A stretch of 15,768 bases of DNA from UBA10908 sp964608965 (GCA_964608965.1 CAZSPZ010000029.1:1-15768), one strand, 5' to 3'; positions 6,402-14,395 are shown, counted from the first letter of the stretch. Numbers and translations: made by a program. Notes: generated from the letters alone by a model not told the origin.

Positions 6402-7700
6402 CTATTTAATTTCTTTTAATATCCTGCTGCGAGACTTTTCCGCTTCGTAATATATTTTTTCAATGTCAATCGTTAAGAACTCACCGTCATCATACAAAAT
6501 CTTGCCATCGACCATAGTCATACATACATCGCTGCCGCATGCAGCGTAGAGCAGATTGCTCATAAGATTGTGGACCGGCTTCATATAGACCTGATCGATA
6601 TCAAAGACTGCAATATCTGCCTTAAAACCTTCTTTTAAAAGTCCGCAGTCCGGTCGCCTCTGAGCGATTGCTCCGGCTCTGGTGGCCGCATAAAGCGTTT
6701 CTTCGGGCGTAATCAAAACAGGGTCTGCAGTAATTCCTTTATGAATAAGGGCAAATATTTTCATTTCTTCCAGCATATTAAGATTGTTGTTGCTGGCAAC
6801 ACTGTCTGTCCCAAGCGATATGCTTACGCCGGCATTCATAAGTTCTTTGACGGGGCAAAATCCGCTCGCTAATTTAAGGTTGCTTTTGGGGCAGGAGGCG
6901 ACATGAACATCCTTTTCTTTCAGGATGGCTATATCGGCGGCATCTAAATGCACGCAGTGCGCAGCGGTGGTCGGCAAATCAAATATCCCGCAATCCAGGA
7001 GGTATTGGACGGGACTTTTCCCCATGTGGCGCTTGCGGCACTCCCGAACTTCTTGGGCTGTCTCAGAAATGTGAATATGAATCCCCGTATTTTTTTCTTT
7101 TGCCAGGTCGACGACCTGACGAAGAACTTTTTCCGTCGTGGTGTATTCGGAATGTGGACCATACTCAAGTAAAATGCGGCTGTTTTCGAAATTTGAATAC
7201 CTGGCAAACATCTCCTCGGATTCCGGGTAGGCAGGAATATGTTTAAAATCTTCTTCTCCAAACCATGAAAAGCACAGGGAAAGGTTTCCTTTGATTCCGC
7301 TGTCAATAAACGCTCTGCAATTTGCGTCTCCAAACATATAATGATCCGAAACGCTTACAATCCCAAATCGCAGCATTTCGGCGATATTGCACTGCGAAGA
7401 ATAATAGACATCTTCCGGCGTAAGATGCTCCTCGAACGGAAAAATCCGTCCGTGGAGCCAATCCATAAGGCTCAGATTTTCCCCGAAACCTCTTTGAATG
7501 TTCATGGGGGAATGGCTGTGCGTGTTGATGAATCCGGGGACAAGAAGTTTATTCTCGCCTTGATATATCCGGTTGAATCGCGTTTCGTCTTTGGGTGGAA
7601 TCGAGTCTATATAAGTAATTCGTTCACCTTCTGTGCCAAGATACATACCATATTTTATTTGCATGAATTCATCTACCAAAGCGATATTTTTAAAAAGCAT
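6402..7700 (-). CDS. Amidohydrolase, 5'-methylthioadenosine/S-adenosylhomocysteine deaminase-like
   Basis: This 432-residue metal-dependent hydrolase belongs to the amidohydrolase superfamily, in the branch of MTA/SAH deaminase, chlorohydrolase and related aminohydrolases. Visible motifs are PGFINTHSHSP (His61 and His63, metal ligands), GPHSEYT (His183), HIHISET (His210, Glu213), HCVHLD (His248) and GTDSVASNNN (Asp299), matching the catalytic set of the family. One departure is VASCPKSNLKL where VAHxPxSNxKL is common. The ATG at 7698-7700 follows AGGAGCG with 7 nt spacing; that ribosome binding site is inside the last codons of the c-di-GMP gene, which ends 4 nt before this start, so the two are likely co-translated. 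It probably deaminates an adenine-type or other N-ring compound; the precise substrate is not certain. Confidence 0.85.
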   Translation of the reverse strand: MLFKNIALVDEFMQIKYGMYLGTEGERITYIDSIPPKDETRFNRIYQGENKLLVPGFINTHSHSPMNIQRGFGENLSLMDWLHGRIFPFEEHLTPEDVYYSSQCNIAEMLRFGIVSVSDHYMFGDANCRAFIDSGIKGNLSLCFSWFGEEDFKHIPAYPESEEMFARYSNFENSRILLEYGPHSEYTTTEKVLRQVVDLAKEKNTGIHIHISETAQEVRECRKRHMGKSPVQYLLDCGIFDLPTTAAHCVHLDAADIAILKEKDVHVASCPKSNLKLASGFCPVKELMNAGVSISLGTDSVASNNNLNMLEEMKIFALIHKGITADPVLITPEETLYAATRAGAIAQRRPDCGLLKEGFKADIAVFDIDQVYMKPVHNLMSNLLYAACGSDVCMTMVDGKILYDDGEFLTIDIEKIYYEAEKSRSRILKEIK

Positions 7701-7704
7701 TGCG

Positions 7705-9723
7705 TCACGCTCCTATTTTCTCATTCTCAAATGCTTCCGCCACTTTTACAAATACATCAACTAAATTCGGGTCATAATGAGAACCGGACAACTCTTTTAT
7801 TCTGGAACACGCTTCTTCCATGGAAAATGGGTGTTCGGGACTATGGTTGCGAAGGTGGTCATACAGCTCTGCCAGCGCTATGATTCTTGATTGAAGCGGT
7901 ATTTGTTCGCCGGCAAGACCTTTGGGATATCCTGAACCGTTCCATCGTTCATGATGGGAATAAATGGATTCGGCCAAGTCTAATGTGTTGTCGAATAAAT
8001 TCATGATCCGGTAGCCGATTACAGGATGCTGCTGCTTTTCAAAAACTTCAACCGAATTGAGTGCGGTTTGCTTATTTAAAAGTTCTTCTTTCAATACGAC
8101 TTTTCCTATGTCGTGGTAATACCCCGCATCGCTTATATTCTTTATTTCCGCATCCCTCCAATTCAGCGCAGAGGCTGTCATTTCGCATAGGCGGCTCGTG
8201 TTTTTTGCGTGATTTTTGTCATACGTACTTTTGGTATGAAGCGCCGTCGTCAGTTCGCTCAGAATCCCTATTTTATAATTCTTCCTATGGGTAACTTTTT
8301 CCCTGTACATCTCATTTTCTGCATTGACGAGTGTCTCTTCTAAACTTTGCTCCAACGTAGTCTTCGTATAAAAACCCATGGACATGTCGCACTTAAGAAT
8401 ATAAGGCTCTTCTTTTTCTAAAAATGCCTTGATTCTATCCACTACTTTTTGAGCCTCGTTCGAATCCGTGTTCGGCATCAACCATACGAATTCATCTCCG
8501 CCTATCCTCGCTACCACATCTCCTTTTCTGCTGGTTGCCTTAATTACATTGGCTACTTTCAAAATGAGGTTGTCTCCGACAGCATGTCCGAAAATATCGT
8601 TGGTAAGCTTTAAGCCGTCCAAATCTCCAAAGATGACGGAGATAGGTAAAAATTCTTTCTTATCGTACCATTTAAATTCTTCCATGAAGCATTGTCGATT
8701 GATAAGGTCTGTTAAAGAATCATGGCAGCTTAAATATTGAATTTTGCTTTCATATTTTTTCCTCGAAGATATATCGATAAACGTGATGACTGCGCCAACG
8801 AGTTGATTGTTTTTAAATTTAGGGTTGGAGTAGTAGGCAACTTCAAAACACGTGCCGTCCGCCCTTCGAAACATTTCATTTTCGTTATAAACTTTTTCTC
8901 CTGACAACAGCGTTCGGCGGTAATCACATTCCGGGTCGGAGACTTTCGATTCCATTCCGCAGCAGCAGCGAACCAGGAAGTGCATTCCCTGGCCGATTAA
9001 TTCCTTTTCATCCTTATAGCCCAAGAGCTCCAGACAGGTTTTGTTGCAAAAAGTACAGTTTCCCTCGACGTCGATTCCATAAATCCCTTCGGCCGCGGTA
9101 TTTAAAATGAGGTTAATTTCATCTTTGCTGTCTTCCAATATGGAATTCGTATAAATCAAAGAGCGTAAAGCCTCTTTTCTGGAAGTTTCATAATAATAGA
9201 CTACTGCCATGAGCGACAAGGTGACGCCTGCGATGTTCAAAACAGATTCTGTGTTGAATTCGGAAGGCGCCCAGCTGTCTTGATTGGAAAGCACAAAATA
9301 GGTGAAGTAGCACATCGATAAGCCGATCAGTGGCGGAGCTTTTTTTGTACCCAGAAGGAAAAATAAAACGGGAGGAAGGGTGGCAATCCAGCAAAAAGCA
9401 TAATTTGTGTTTTGCGTAACGTTTAAATAAGCAGCCATTGCAAGGAGAAACAGAACTACTGTAATGTTGGTGCTCAGCTGCAGTTTATCTGTTTTATGGA
9501 AATAGATGAGTGCAACAATCGCCATGCCAGATGCCATCGCATTCTCTAATACTCCGATCGGATCGTAAGGCCCCAAAATATTCAGGACCGTAAAAGAAAA
9601 ACATACGATGGTCATAATAATTAAAATCGAATTCAAAAGGCAGACTCTCCTATATTCGGGGTGCCTGATATCGAACCTATCGTTGTTTGTTATGAATTTA
9701 CGAAAACATTCTTTTAAATTCAT
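7705..9723 (-). CDS. Membrane PAS-GGDEF-HD-GYP cyclic-di-GMP enzyme
   Basis: This 672-residue protein combines synthesis and breakdown modules for the second messenger c-di-GMP. Residues about 27-178 hold roughly six membrane segments, followed by a short linker and a PAS sensor domain (about 198-320). The PAS domain has an odd cysteine cluster, Cys253-255 and Cys266, where GGDEF-linked PAS domains often have an HHxxxDG region and a single conserved Cys. The GGDEF domain (about 335-480) has an intact GGDEF (408-412) and an RKGD inhibitory site (399-402) five residues before it. The HD-GYP domain (about 490-665) has HDIGK (537-541), HPVIG (566), HHERWNGSGYP (590-600), with Glu619 where the typical ALADxYD motif has Asp. 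Both activities are thus plausible. A weak ribosome binding site precedes the ATG. The downstream gene starts 4 nt after its stop. Confidence 0.92.
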   Translation of the reverse strand: MNLKECFRKFITNNDRFDIRHPEYRRVCLLNSILIIMTIVCFSFTVLNILGPYDPIGVLENAMASGMAIVALIYFHKTDKLQLSTNITVVLFLLAMAAYLNVTQNTNYAFCWIATLPPVLFFLLGTKKAPPLIGLSMCYFTYFVLSNQDSWAPSEFNTESVLNIAGVTLSLMAVVYYYETSRKEALRSLIYTNSILEDSKDEINLILNTAAEGIYGIDVEGNCTFCNKTCLELLGYKDEKELIGQGMHFLVRCCCGMESKVSDPECDYRRTLLSGEKVYNENEMFRRADGTCFEVAYYSNPKFKNNQLVGAVITFIDISSRKKYESKIQYLSCHDSLTDLINRQCFMEEFKWYDKKEFLPISVIFGDLDGLKLTNDIFGHAVGDNLILKVANVIKATSRKGDVVARIGGDEFVWLMPNTDSNEAQKVVDRIKAFLEKEEPYILKCDMSMGFYTKTTLEQSLEETLVNAENEMYREKVTHRKNYKIGILSELTTALHTKSTYDKNHAKNTSRLCEMTASALNWRDAEIKNISDAGYYHDIGKVVLKEELLNKQTALNSVEVFEKQQHPVIGYRIMNLFDNTLDLAESIYSHHERWNGSGYPKGLAGEQIPLQSRIIALAELYDHLRNHSPEHPFSMEEACSRIKELSGSHYDPNLVDVFVKVAEAFENEKIGA

Positions 9724-9785
9724 CCAAAATGCCGCTTATCTCCCATATTTAGAATGCTGCATAACTTATAGCTTGAATCTCCTTA

Positions 9786-9814
9786 ATTTTAGTACATTTG
9801 TTCAATATTCACAA
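9786..9814 (-). promoter_or_regulatory. Promoter of the c-di-GMP enzyme gene
   Basis: On the minus strand TTGTGA (9809-9814) and TAAAAT (9786-9791) are 17 bp apart. The boxes lie just beyond the stop of the YtcJ-type gene, so the c-di-GMP enzyme and deaminase can be transcribed independently of the upstream catabolic genes; I see no clear terminator in the 97-bp gap, so readthrough is also possible. Confidence 0.6.
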
Positions 9815-9820
9815 CGCATA

Positions 9821-11464
9821 TTACATGCTTTGAGTTTGGGGTGTAAGCGGATATGTTTGCGCTCCGCCCAAATATGTTTTCAGTACGTGCACCCTTAAAA
9901 GCTCTTCGGGTGGAGTCTCCAGGATGTTTTCGGACAATATGACAAAGTCGGCATATTTTCCGGTTGAAATACTTCCTTTTACATTCTCCTCGAACGAACA
10001 GTAAGCAGAACCGATGGTAAAGCCCTCCAAAACTTCTTCTATTGTCAGCTTTTGCTCGGGATACCAGCCGCCTTCGGGCCATCCTGTGTGGTCTTTTCTC
10101 GTCGTGGCGATGTAAGCAGAGACGATAGGGTTGACAGGGTCCACCGGGCTGTCCGAAGAATAGCCGCATTGTATGCCTAAATCGAGCATCGTTTTATAAG
10201 CGTAGGATTCTTTCAATCGCTCATGACCGACGCGATCCTCCACGCAGTGCATGTCTCCGTCGATGCACACCGGTTCTGCGTAGGAAATGACGCCAAGCTT
10301 TTTCATTCGTTTTAAAATATCGAAAGTAGAGATTTGCACATGAACGATTCCATTCCGCGCGTCCGGGTTCTTAAAAGTATTCAGCGCTTTTTCGTAGCTG
10401 TTCAATATGCGGGTCATAGCCGCATCGCCGATTCCATGACAGAGGACGTGCATCCCGTTTTTCTGTGCTTCCAGAACGAGCGCATCCAGCTCTTCCTGCG
10501 TAAATTGACATACTCCGAAATTGCCCGGATCATCAGCGTATTCTTGAGAAAGAAAGGCAGTATGTGGACCTATCGAACCGTCAACCAAAAGTTTAAGCGG
10601 TCCGATTTTAAAGAAGCCGTCACCTCGTTCTGCGGTGTAGCCTTTTGTCACAAAATCCTTCAACCTTTGGATCGACGGTAAAAGGCATTGTTCATAAATC
10701 CTTGCAGATATACGGTTTTCTTTAATGAGTGCCTTATACGCGCTTATGATGACATCGTAGTTTTTACCGGAAAAAGTTTCAAAATCGTCGGTCTGTAACG
10801 AGGTAAGCCCATAGGAAGCCAATTCCCGCATCGCAAGATCCAGCATATCCTTTATCTCTTCTTCGGAAGCATCGGGTAACATGGCGTAGGCTAAATGGCG
10901 GGCGTTTTCATTTAAAAGGCCTGTCGCTCTGCCATTTTCGTCTCGTCTGATAATCCCCCCCGGGGGATTGGGTGTTTCATCGGTTATTCCCATAAGCTGC
11001 AGCGCAAGAGAGTTCACAACGACCGTATGCACACAGTTGCGCGTAAAAATAATCGGATGATCGCTTGATATTTGATCTAAATCATCTCGTGTAAGTATGT
11101 GCTTATCGGCATAAAAATATTCGTTCCATCCTGTTCCGACCACCCATTTGCCTTTGGAAATATTTCTTCGTGCAATGTAATCTTTGGCGGCAAGGATAAC
11201 TTCCTCTGTACTTTTAAGCTGGGAAAGGTCGACTTTTGCCTTGCCGTAAGCATAATTTAACAGGTGAAGGTGACTGTCGTTAAAACCGGGGATCACCGTA
11301 GCCCCCCGCAGGTCGATTACCGTAGAATCTTGATCTTTTTGAGCCAATATGTCTTCTGAACTTCCGACGGCTTTAAATATTCCGTCTTCGACAAGAAAAG
11401 CTTCCGCTTTGGGATTGAGTTTATCAATCGTAATCACATGACCGTTTATGTATATTTGTTTCAT
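9821..11464 (-). CDS. YtcJ-type amidohydrolase (amidohydrolase family 3)
   Basis: This 547-residue predicted metal-dependent hydrolase has the N-terminal beta-sandwich start typical of the family (IYINGHVITIDKLNPKAEAF), then VIPGFNDSHLHL (His65, His67). Further along are GTGWNE, NPPGGIIRRDENGRATGLL, KIGPLKLLVDGSIGPHTAFL, CHGIGDAA, GIVHVQ, and SSDSPVDPVNP, the Asp-containing metal motif, and it ends with GKYADFVILSENI, the usual return to the sandwich. Such enzymes cleave amide or related bonds in small molecules; most are not characterised, so the substrate is unknown. The ATG at 11462-11464 has AGGAGG 4 nt upstream. It is the third gene after the deacetylase-like and SDR genes, separated from the SDR stop by 59 bp containing a hairpin that ends three bases before the ribosome binding site. 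Confidence 0.88.
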   Translation of the reverse strand: MKQIYINGHVITIDKLNPKAEAFLVEDGIFKAVGSSEDILAQKDQDSTVIDLRGATVIPGFNDSHLHLLNYAYGKAKVDLSQLKSTEEVILAAKDYIARRNISKGKWVVGTGWNEYFYADKHILTRDDLDQISSDHPIIFTRNCVHTVVVNSLALQLMGITDETPNPPGGIIRRDENGRATGLLNENARHLAYAMLPDASEEEIKDMLDLAMRELASYGLTSLQTDDFETFSGKNYDVIISAYKALIKENRISARIYEQCLLPSIQRLKDFVTKGYTAERGDGFFKIGPLKLLVDGSIGPHTAFLSQEYADDPGNFGVCQFTQEELDALVLEAQKNGMHVLCHGIGDAAMTRILNSYEKALNTFKNPDARNGIVHVQISTFDILKRMKKLGVISYAEPVCIDGDMHCVEDRVGHERLKESYAYKTMLDLGIQCGYSSDSPVDPVNPIVSAYIATTRKDHTGWPEGGWYPEQKLTIEEVLEGFTIGSAYCSFEENVKGSISTGKYADFVILSENILETPPEELLRVHVLKTYLGGAQTYPLTPQTQSM

Positions 11465-11477
11465 ACATCCTCCTAAA

Positions 11478-11507
11478 GGAAAAGCATCTAAAAAGCGATG
11501 CTTTTCC
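11478..11507 (-). terminator. Hairpin between the SDR and YtcJ-type genes
   Basis: GGAAAAGCATC (minus strand, 11497-11507) pairs perfectly with GATGCTTTTCC (11478-11488) around an 8-nt loop. No good T run follows; instead TTT and then the AGGAGG of the next gene. A second AAAAGCATC copy lies just upstream (11509-11517) and could compete for the same partner. It may be a weak attenuator or an mRNA-processing/stability element rather than a full terminator. Confidence 0.5.
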
Positions 11508-11523
11508 GATGCTTTTATATGGA

Positions 11524-12267
11524 TTAAGCAGTTTCGCCGCCATCGATTGGAATGTGCTGTCCGGTGATATATTGTGCCTGATCCGAGGCCAGGAAAGCGT
11601 AAAGCGCAGCAACTTCTTCAGGCTCCGCATGACGTTTCATGGGAATCCCTTCGTTGACGACTGCCAGCATCTCGTCTGTATATTCTGCTCTTTGCATCGG
11701 TGTAAGAACATAACCGGGGCACACAGAGTTTGCCCGGATGTAAGGTGCGCATTCCAATGCGATGGTTCTTCCCAAAAGAATCACGCCTGCCTTGGATACA
11801 TTGTAATCGGTATAAAACGGATGTGCGTTCATGCCGTTGTTGGAGGCTGTCATAAGGATAACACCGGATTTTTGCGGCATCATGCGGTCGACTGCTTCTT
11901 TGCAGCACAGGTACATTCCGTCCAGATTGATTCCCAAGACCTTTTTCCATTGAGCAAAGTTTGTATCGACAAATTTATTTCTTATACTGATACCTGCATT
12001 TGATATAAGAACATCTATTCCGCCTATGATTTGGTCAACCTGTACAAATCCTTTTCTTACACTGTCCTCGTTGCTTACATCCACCGCAACGATTCCTGCA
12101 AGGCCGGGCATGGCTTCCTTTGCTGCCGCAAATGCGGATTCGTTGATATCAAATACAACGACTTTCGCGCCTTCGGCTATAAATCGTTTTGCCGTTGCCA
12201 TGCCGATTCCGCTGGCTCCACCGGTAATAACGACTCTCTTGTTTTTTAAATCCGGATATTGTGACAT
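11524..12267 (-). CDS. Short-chain dehydrogenase/reductase, classical SDR
   Basis: This 247-residue oxidoreductase has the full classical SDR set: TGGASGIG (15-22) for the nucleotide, Asp40 at the end of the second strand (VVVFDIN), which favours NAD(H) over NADP(H), NAG (90-92), Asn114, Ser142, Tyr155 and Lys159 (YNVSK). The end, ITGQHIPIDGGETA, is also typical. It would oxidise a hydroxyl or reduce a keto group on a small substrate; the sequence resembles FabG and 3-hydroxybutyrate-type dehydrogenases but these are not safely told apart by eye. AGGAGG lies six bases before the ATG at 12265-12267. It is flanked in one direction by the deacetylase-like gene (66 bp upstream) and the YtcJ-type hydrolase, suggesting the three handle one catabolic route. 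Confidence 0.93.
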   Translation of the reverse strand: MSQYPDLKNKRVVITGGASGIGMATAKRFIAEGAKVVVFDINESAFAAAKEAMPGLAGIVAVDVSNEDSVRKGFVQVDQIIGGIDVLISNAGISIRNKFVDTNFAQWKKVLGINLDGMYLCCKEAVDRMMPQKSGVILMTASNNGMNAHPFYTDYNVSKAGVILLGRTIALECAPYIRANSVCPGYVLTPMQRAEYTDEMLAVVNEGIPMKRHAEPEEVAALYAFLASDQAQYITGQHIPIDGGETA

Positions 12268-12278
12268 ACTTAACCTCC

Positions 12279-12298
12279 TGCCGCCAATATAAGCGGCA
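12279..12298 (-). promoter_or_regulatory. Hairpin abutting the SDR ribosome binding site
   Basis: On the minus strand TGCCGC (12293-12298) can pair with GCGGCA (12279-12284) across an 8-nt loop; the 3' arm runs straight into the GGAGG of the SDR gene. The stem is short, so this is a candidate translation or processing element only. The remainder of the 66-bp gap shows nothing further. Confidence 0.35.
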
Positions 12299-12333
12299 AT
12301 TATTCAATAACGATTGGAATGACGATGATTTGG

Positions 12334-13179
12334 TTATAAGAATTCAATGTTTTGATAAATTTCGTTGAGAGAGGTGATCCATGCTCCGTTGTTTTGCATG
12401 TGACGAATCAGTTCTTCCAACATCGTGATATGATGGGGTCTGGCGATTACCTGCGGGTGCATTGTGATAACCATCATTCCGTTTTGCGTGTTGTTTACAG
12501 CGTAGTCAAAATATGTTTTCCACATTTCAAAGACTTGGCTTTGGGGTTTCATTCCGGTTCTGGAACCGATAAATTCAAAATGGGGGAAATCATCCAAATA
12601 CCAGGTTACAGGCATTTCGACAATGCCCGAAGGCTCCTTGTACTGATTGCCTTTATCAAAATGAACTTCGCAAAAACGGGGGTGATACGGATAAAAATCA
12701 TTGCCCATCAGACTGGAATCATACTTTATGCCGTGCTTTTCCAGCAGCATCAGAGTATTTTCGCTTAAATCGAAGCCCGGCGAACGATATCCCTGGGGTT
12801 TTGCTCCGATTCGGGCTAAAGCTTCAAATCCTTTTATCAGAATTGCTTCTTCTTCCTCTATCCCTAAATTCGTCGGATCCTCGTGTACATATCCATGGTG
12901 AACAACTTCGTGGCCTGCATCGATGATTGATTTGCAGACATCCGGATACGAATCAGCAGTGTGGCCCGGTATACAGAAAGAGGCGGTGATCCCGTATTTT
13001 TTCAAGAGTTTCAAAATTCTCGGAACACCCACTTCGGCGCCGTATTCGCCTCTTGACAAATATGCCTGGCTTGTTTGTTTGAACGTTTCCATCCATACGG
13101 AAAAGGCATCGAAGTCGAAGCCTAAATTAACAGCCACCTTTTTGTTTCCGGGAATATTTACTATACCTGTCTTTTGCAT
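12334..13179 (-). CDS. Polysaccharide-deacetylase-fold hydrolase, PgdA/PuuE (cyclic imidase/allantoinase)-like
   Basis: This 281-residue cytoplasmic protein has the NodB-type deacetylase fold but no signal peptide or membrane anchor, which argues against a cell-wall role. Motifs: LGFDFDAFS (Asp22, Asp24), VVHHGYVHEDP (His94/95 and His99, metal ligands), QGYRSPGFDLS (Arg132) and TMHPQVIARPHH (His241). The VAVNLGFDFDA start and the MHPQV...RPHH end are typical of the branch that includes allantoinase PuuE and Helicobacter pylori PgdA, some members of which act on cyclic imides or amides rather than on sugars. AAAGGAG lies six bases before the ATG at 13177-13179. It is the first gene of the catabolic set and is followed by the SDR. 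Ring opening by this enzyme and further work by the neighbours is my inference. Confidence 0.85.
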   Translation of the reverse strand: MQKTGIVNIPGNKKVAVNLGFDFDAFSVWMETFKQTSQAYLSRGEYGAEVGVPRILKLLKKYGITASFCIPGHTADSYPDVCKSIIDAGHEVVHHGYVHEDPTNLGIEEEEAILIKGFEALARIGAKPQGYRSPGFDLSENTLMLLEKHGIKYDSSLMGNDFYPYHPRFCEVHFDKGNQYKEPSGIVEMPVTWYLDDFPHFEFIGSRTGMKPQSQVFEMWKTYFDYAVNNTQNGMMVITMHPQVIARPHHITMLEELIRHMQNNGAWITSLNEIYQNIEFL

Positions 13180-13197
13180 TGCCTACTCCTTTGGTTT

Positions 13198-13272
13198 TCA
13201 TTTCGCATTAACTGATACAATAGATACAAAACCTTGTTTTTGTGCTTTTTCTAAACTCATAACCCTTTTCAT
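13198..13272 (-). CDS. Possible 24-residue leader peptide
   Basis: A small frame reads MKRVMSLEKAQKQGFVSIVS plus VNAK and ends 18 bp before the deacetylase-like gene. The ATG at 13270-13272 lacks a ribosome binding site; an internal ATG at 13258-13260 has AAAAGG three bases upstream and would give 20 residues. I do not recognise the peptide. It could be a leader whose translation affects the downstream gene, or chance. It is the only open frame in the 166-bp gap. Confidence 0.22.
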   Translation of the reverse strand: MKRVMSLEKAQKQGFVSIVSVNAK

Positions 13273-13292
13273 TTTACAACATTCTATGCTTT

Positions 13293-13305
13293 TTTACAGT
13301 GTAAA
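13293..13305. promoter_or_regulatory. Palindrome TTTACAGTGTAAA upstream of the catabolic genes
   Basis: A 13-bp dyad with 6-bp perfect arms and one central base lies 114 bp upstream of the deacetylase-like start, in the gap after the methyltransferase gene. A second TTTACA occurs at 13273-13278. I could not find a convincing promoter in this gap: TATATT and TAGAAT boxes exist but lack good -35 partners. The dyad is a candidate operator for the catabolic set. Confidence 0.35.
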
Positions 13306-13345
13306 TATGAGAATATAATGAAAATCGAAAGATTGCACGGATGAA

Positions 13346-14395
13346 CTATGCTTTGATTGCCCAGCGCAATTTAGCCGAACGCGCACGTCCATTTTTACCG
13401 CGTTCTTCCGCTGACGGTCGAATCGGTTCCTCTGAAATTTCACGATACACTCCGTCACGCAGTAAGCGCTGAAAAGATTTTTTGACCAAACGGTCTTCTC
13501 CTGAATGAAAAGACAGAATCGCAACCCGCCCGCCAGGCGAAAGCGCAGCAGGAATCTTTTCTAAAAAATCATATAACACTCCCAATTCATTGTTGACATC
13601 AATTCGAAGGGCTTGAAAGCATCGCTGGCAGGCTTTTTTTATTTCCTCGCTGCTGTTGCTTCCGGAAATCGACTTCAAAGTATTCTTAATGATTTCCCGG
13701 AGCTGTGTGGTGGTGGCGATGTCTGTTCCTTTTCTGATTTCCGAAATGATCGCACGGGCGATTGCTTTGGCATTCGGCTCATCTGCGTTTTCTATGAGTA
13801 ACTCTTCCAATGCCTCTTGAGAAATGGATTTCAAACGAGCTGCGGCAGACTTTCCCTGTTTGGGGTTAAGCCTCAAATCCAAAGGGCCCTCTATTTTAAA
13901 AGAAAAACCTCTTTCGGGATTGTCTATTTGCATCGAGGAAACACCCAAATCAGCCAGAATGAAATTCAACGGTCCTGATTCTGCAATGATTTGATTGATG
14001 CTGGAAAAGTTCATTTGACGAATCGTTAGAATTTCCTGGCCGTATCCCAAACCTTCCAATCGAGCCCTTGTGCGCGGTAATTCTATCGGGTCTACATCAA
14101 TTGCATACAGATGCCCTTTAGAATCCAGACACTTTAGCATTTCCAGTGTATGGCCACCATAACCCAACGTTGCATCTAAGCCGATTTGCCCGGGCGCAAT
14201 TTGCAGGAATTCTATGATTTCATCGACACAGATGGGTCGATGCATGCCCGCCGGGGTACTACCCTTTTGTATAACCTTTTCTATCGTATCCGTGTATTTT
14301 TCGGGTTGAAGTTCCTTATACTTTTCTTGATAAGTTTTCGGGTGCGTGCCCTTATATCGAATTCGTCGCTGATGTTTTTCTTCTTGCTCTTTCAT
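13346..14395 (-). CDS. rsmH: RsmH-like 16S rRNA (cytosine-N4)-methyltransferase
   Basis: This 349-residue SAM-dependent methyltransferase belongs to the RsmH (MraW) family, which methylates N4 of C1402 in 16S rRNA. Motifs: MHRPICVDEII (51-61), GLDATLGYGGHT (72-83) for SAM, AIDVDP (98-103), ADLGVSSMQIDNPERGFSF (148-166), PLDLRLNP (171-178) and FHSGEDRLVK, then AKLRWAIKA at the end. Differences from textbook RsmH include DLRLNP for DMRMNP, FHSGEDR for FHSLEDR and an extra Lys/Glu-rich N-terminal segment of about 50 residues (THPKTYQEKYKELQPEKY). The ATG at 14393-14395 follows GGAGG; a longer frame to 14593 has no such site. It has its own promoter and no mraZ, ftsL or pbp neighbours, so it may be a second, divergent family member rather than the housekeeping copy. 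Confidence 0.88.
   Translation of the reverse strand: MKEQEEKHQRRIRYKGTHPKTYQEKYKELQPEKYTDTIEKVIQKGSTPAGMHRPICVDEIIEFLQIAPGQIGLDATLGYGGHTLEMLKCLDSKGHLYAIDVDPIELPRTRARLEGLGYGQEILTIRQMNFSSINQIIAESGPLNFILADLGVSSMQIDNPERGFSFKIEGPLDLRLNPKQGKSAAARLKSISQEALEELLIENADEPNAKAIARAIISEIRKGTDIATTTQLREIIKNTLKSISGSNSSEEIKKACQRCFQALRIDVNNELGVLYDFLEKIPAALSPGGRVAILSFHSGEDRLVKKSFQRLLRDGVYREISEEPIRPSAEERGKNGRARSAKLRWAIKA

Noticed and set aside
10950..10970. Striking C7G5 palindrome
   Set aside because: It encodes the conserved NPPGG segment of the YtcJ-type enzyme and is explained by proline and glycine codons.
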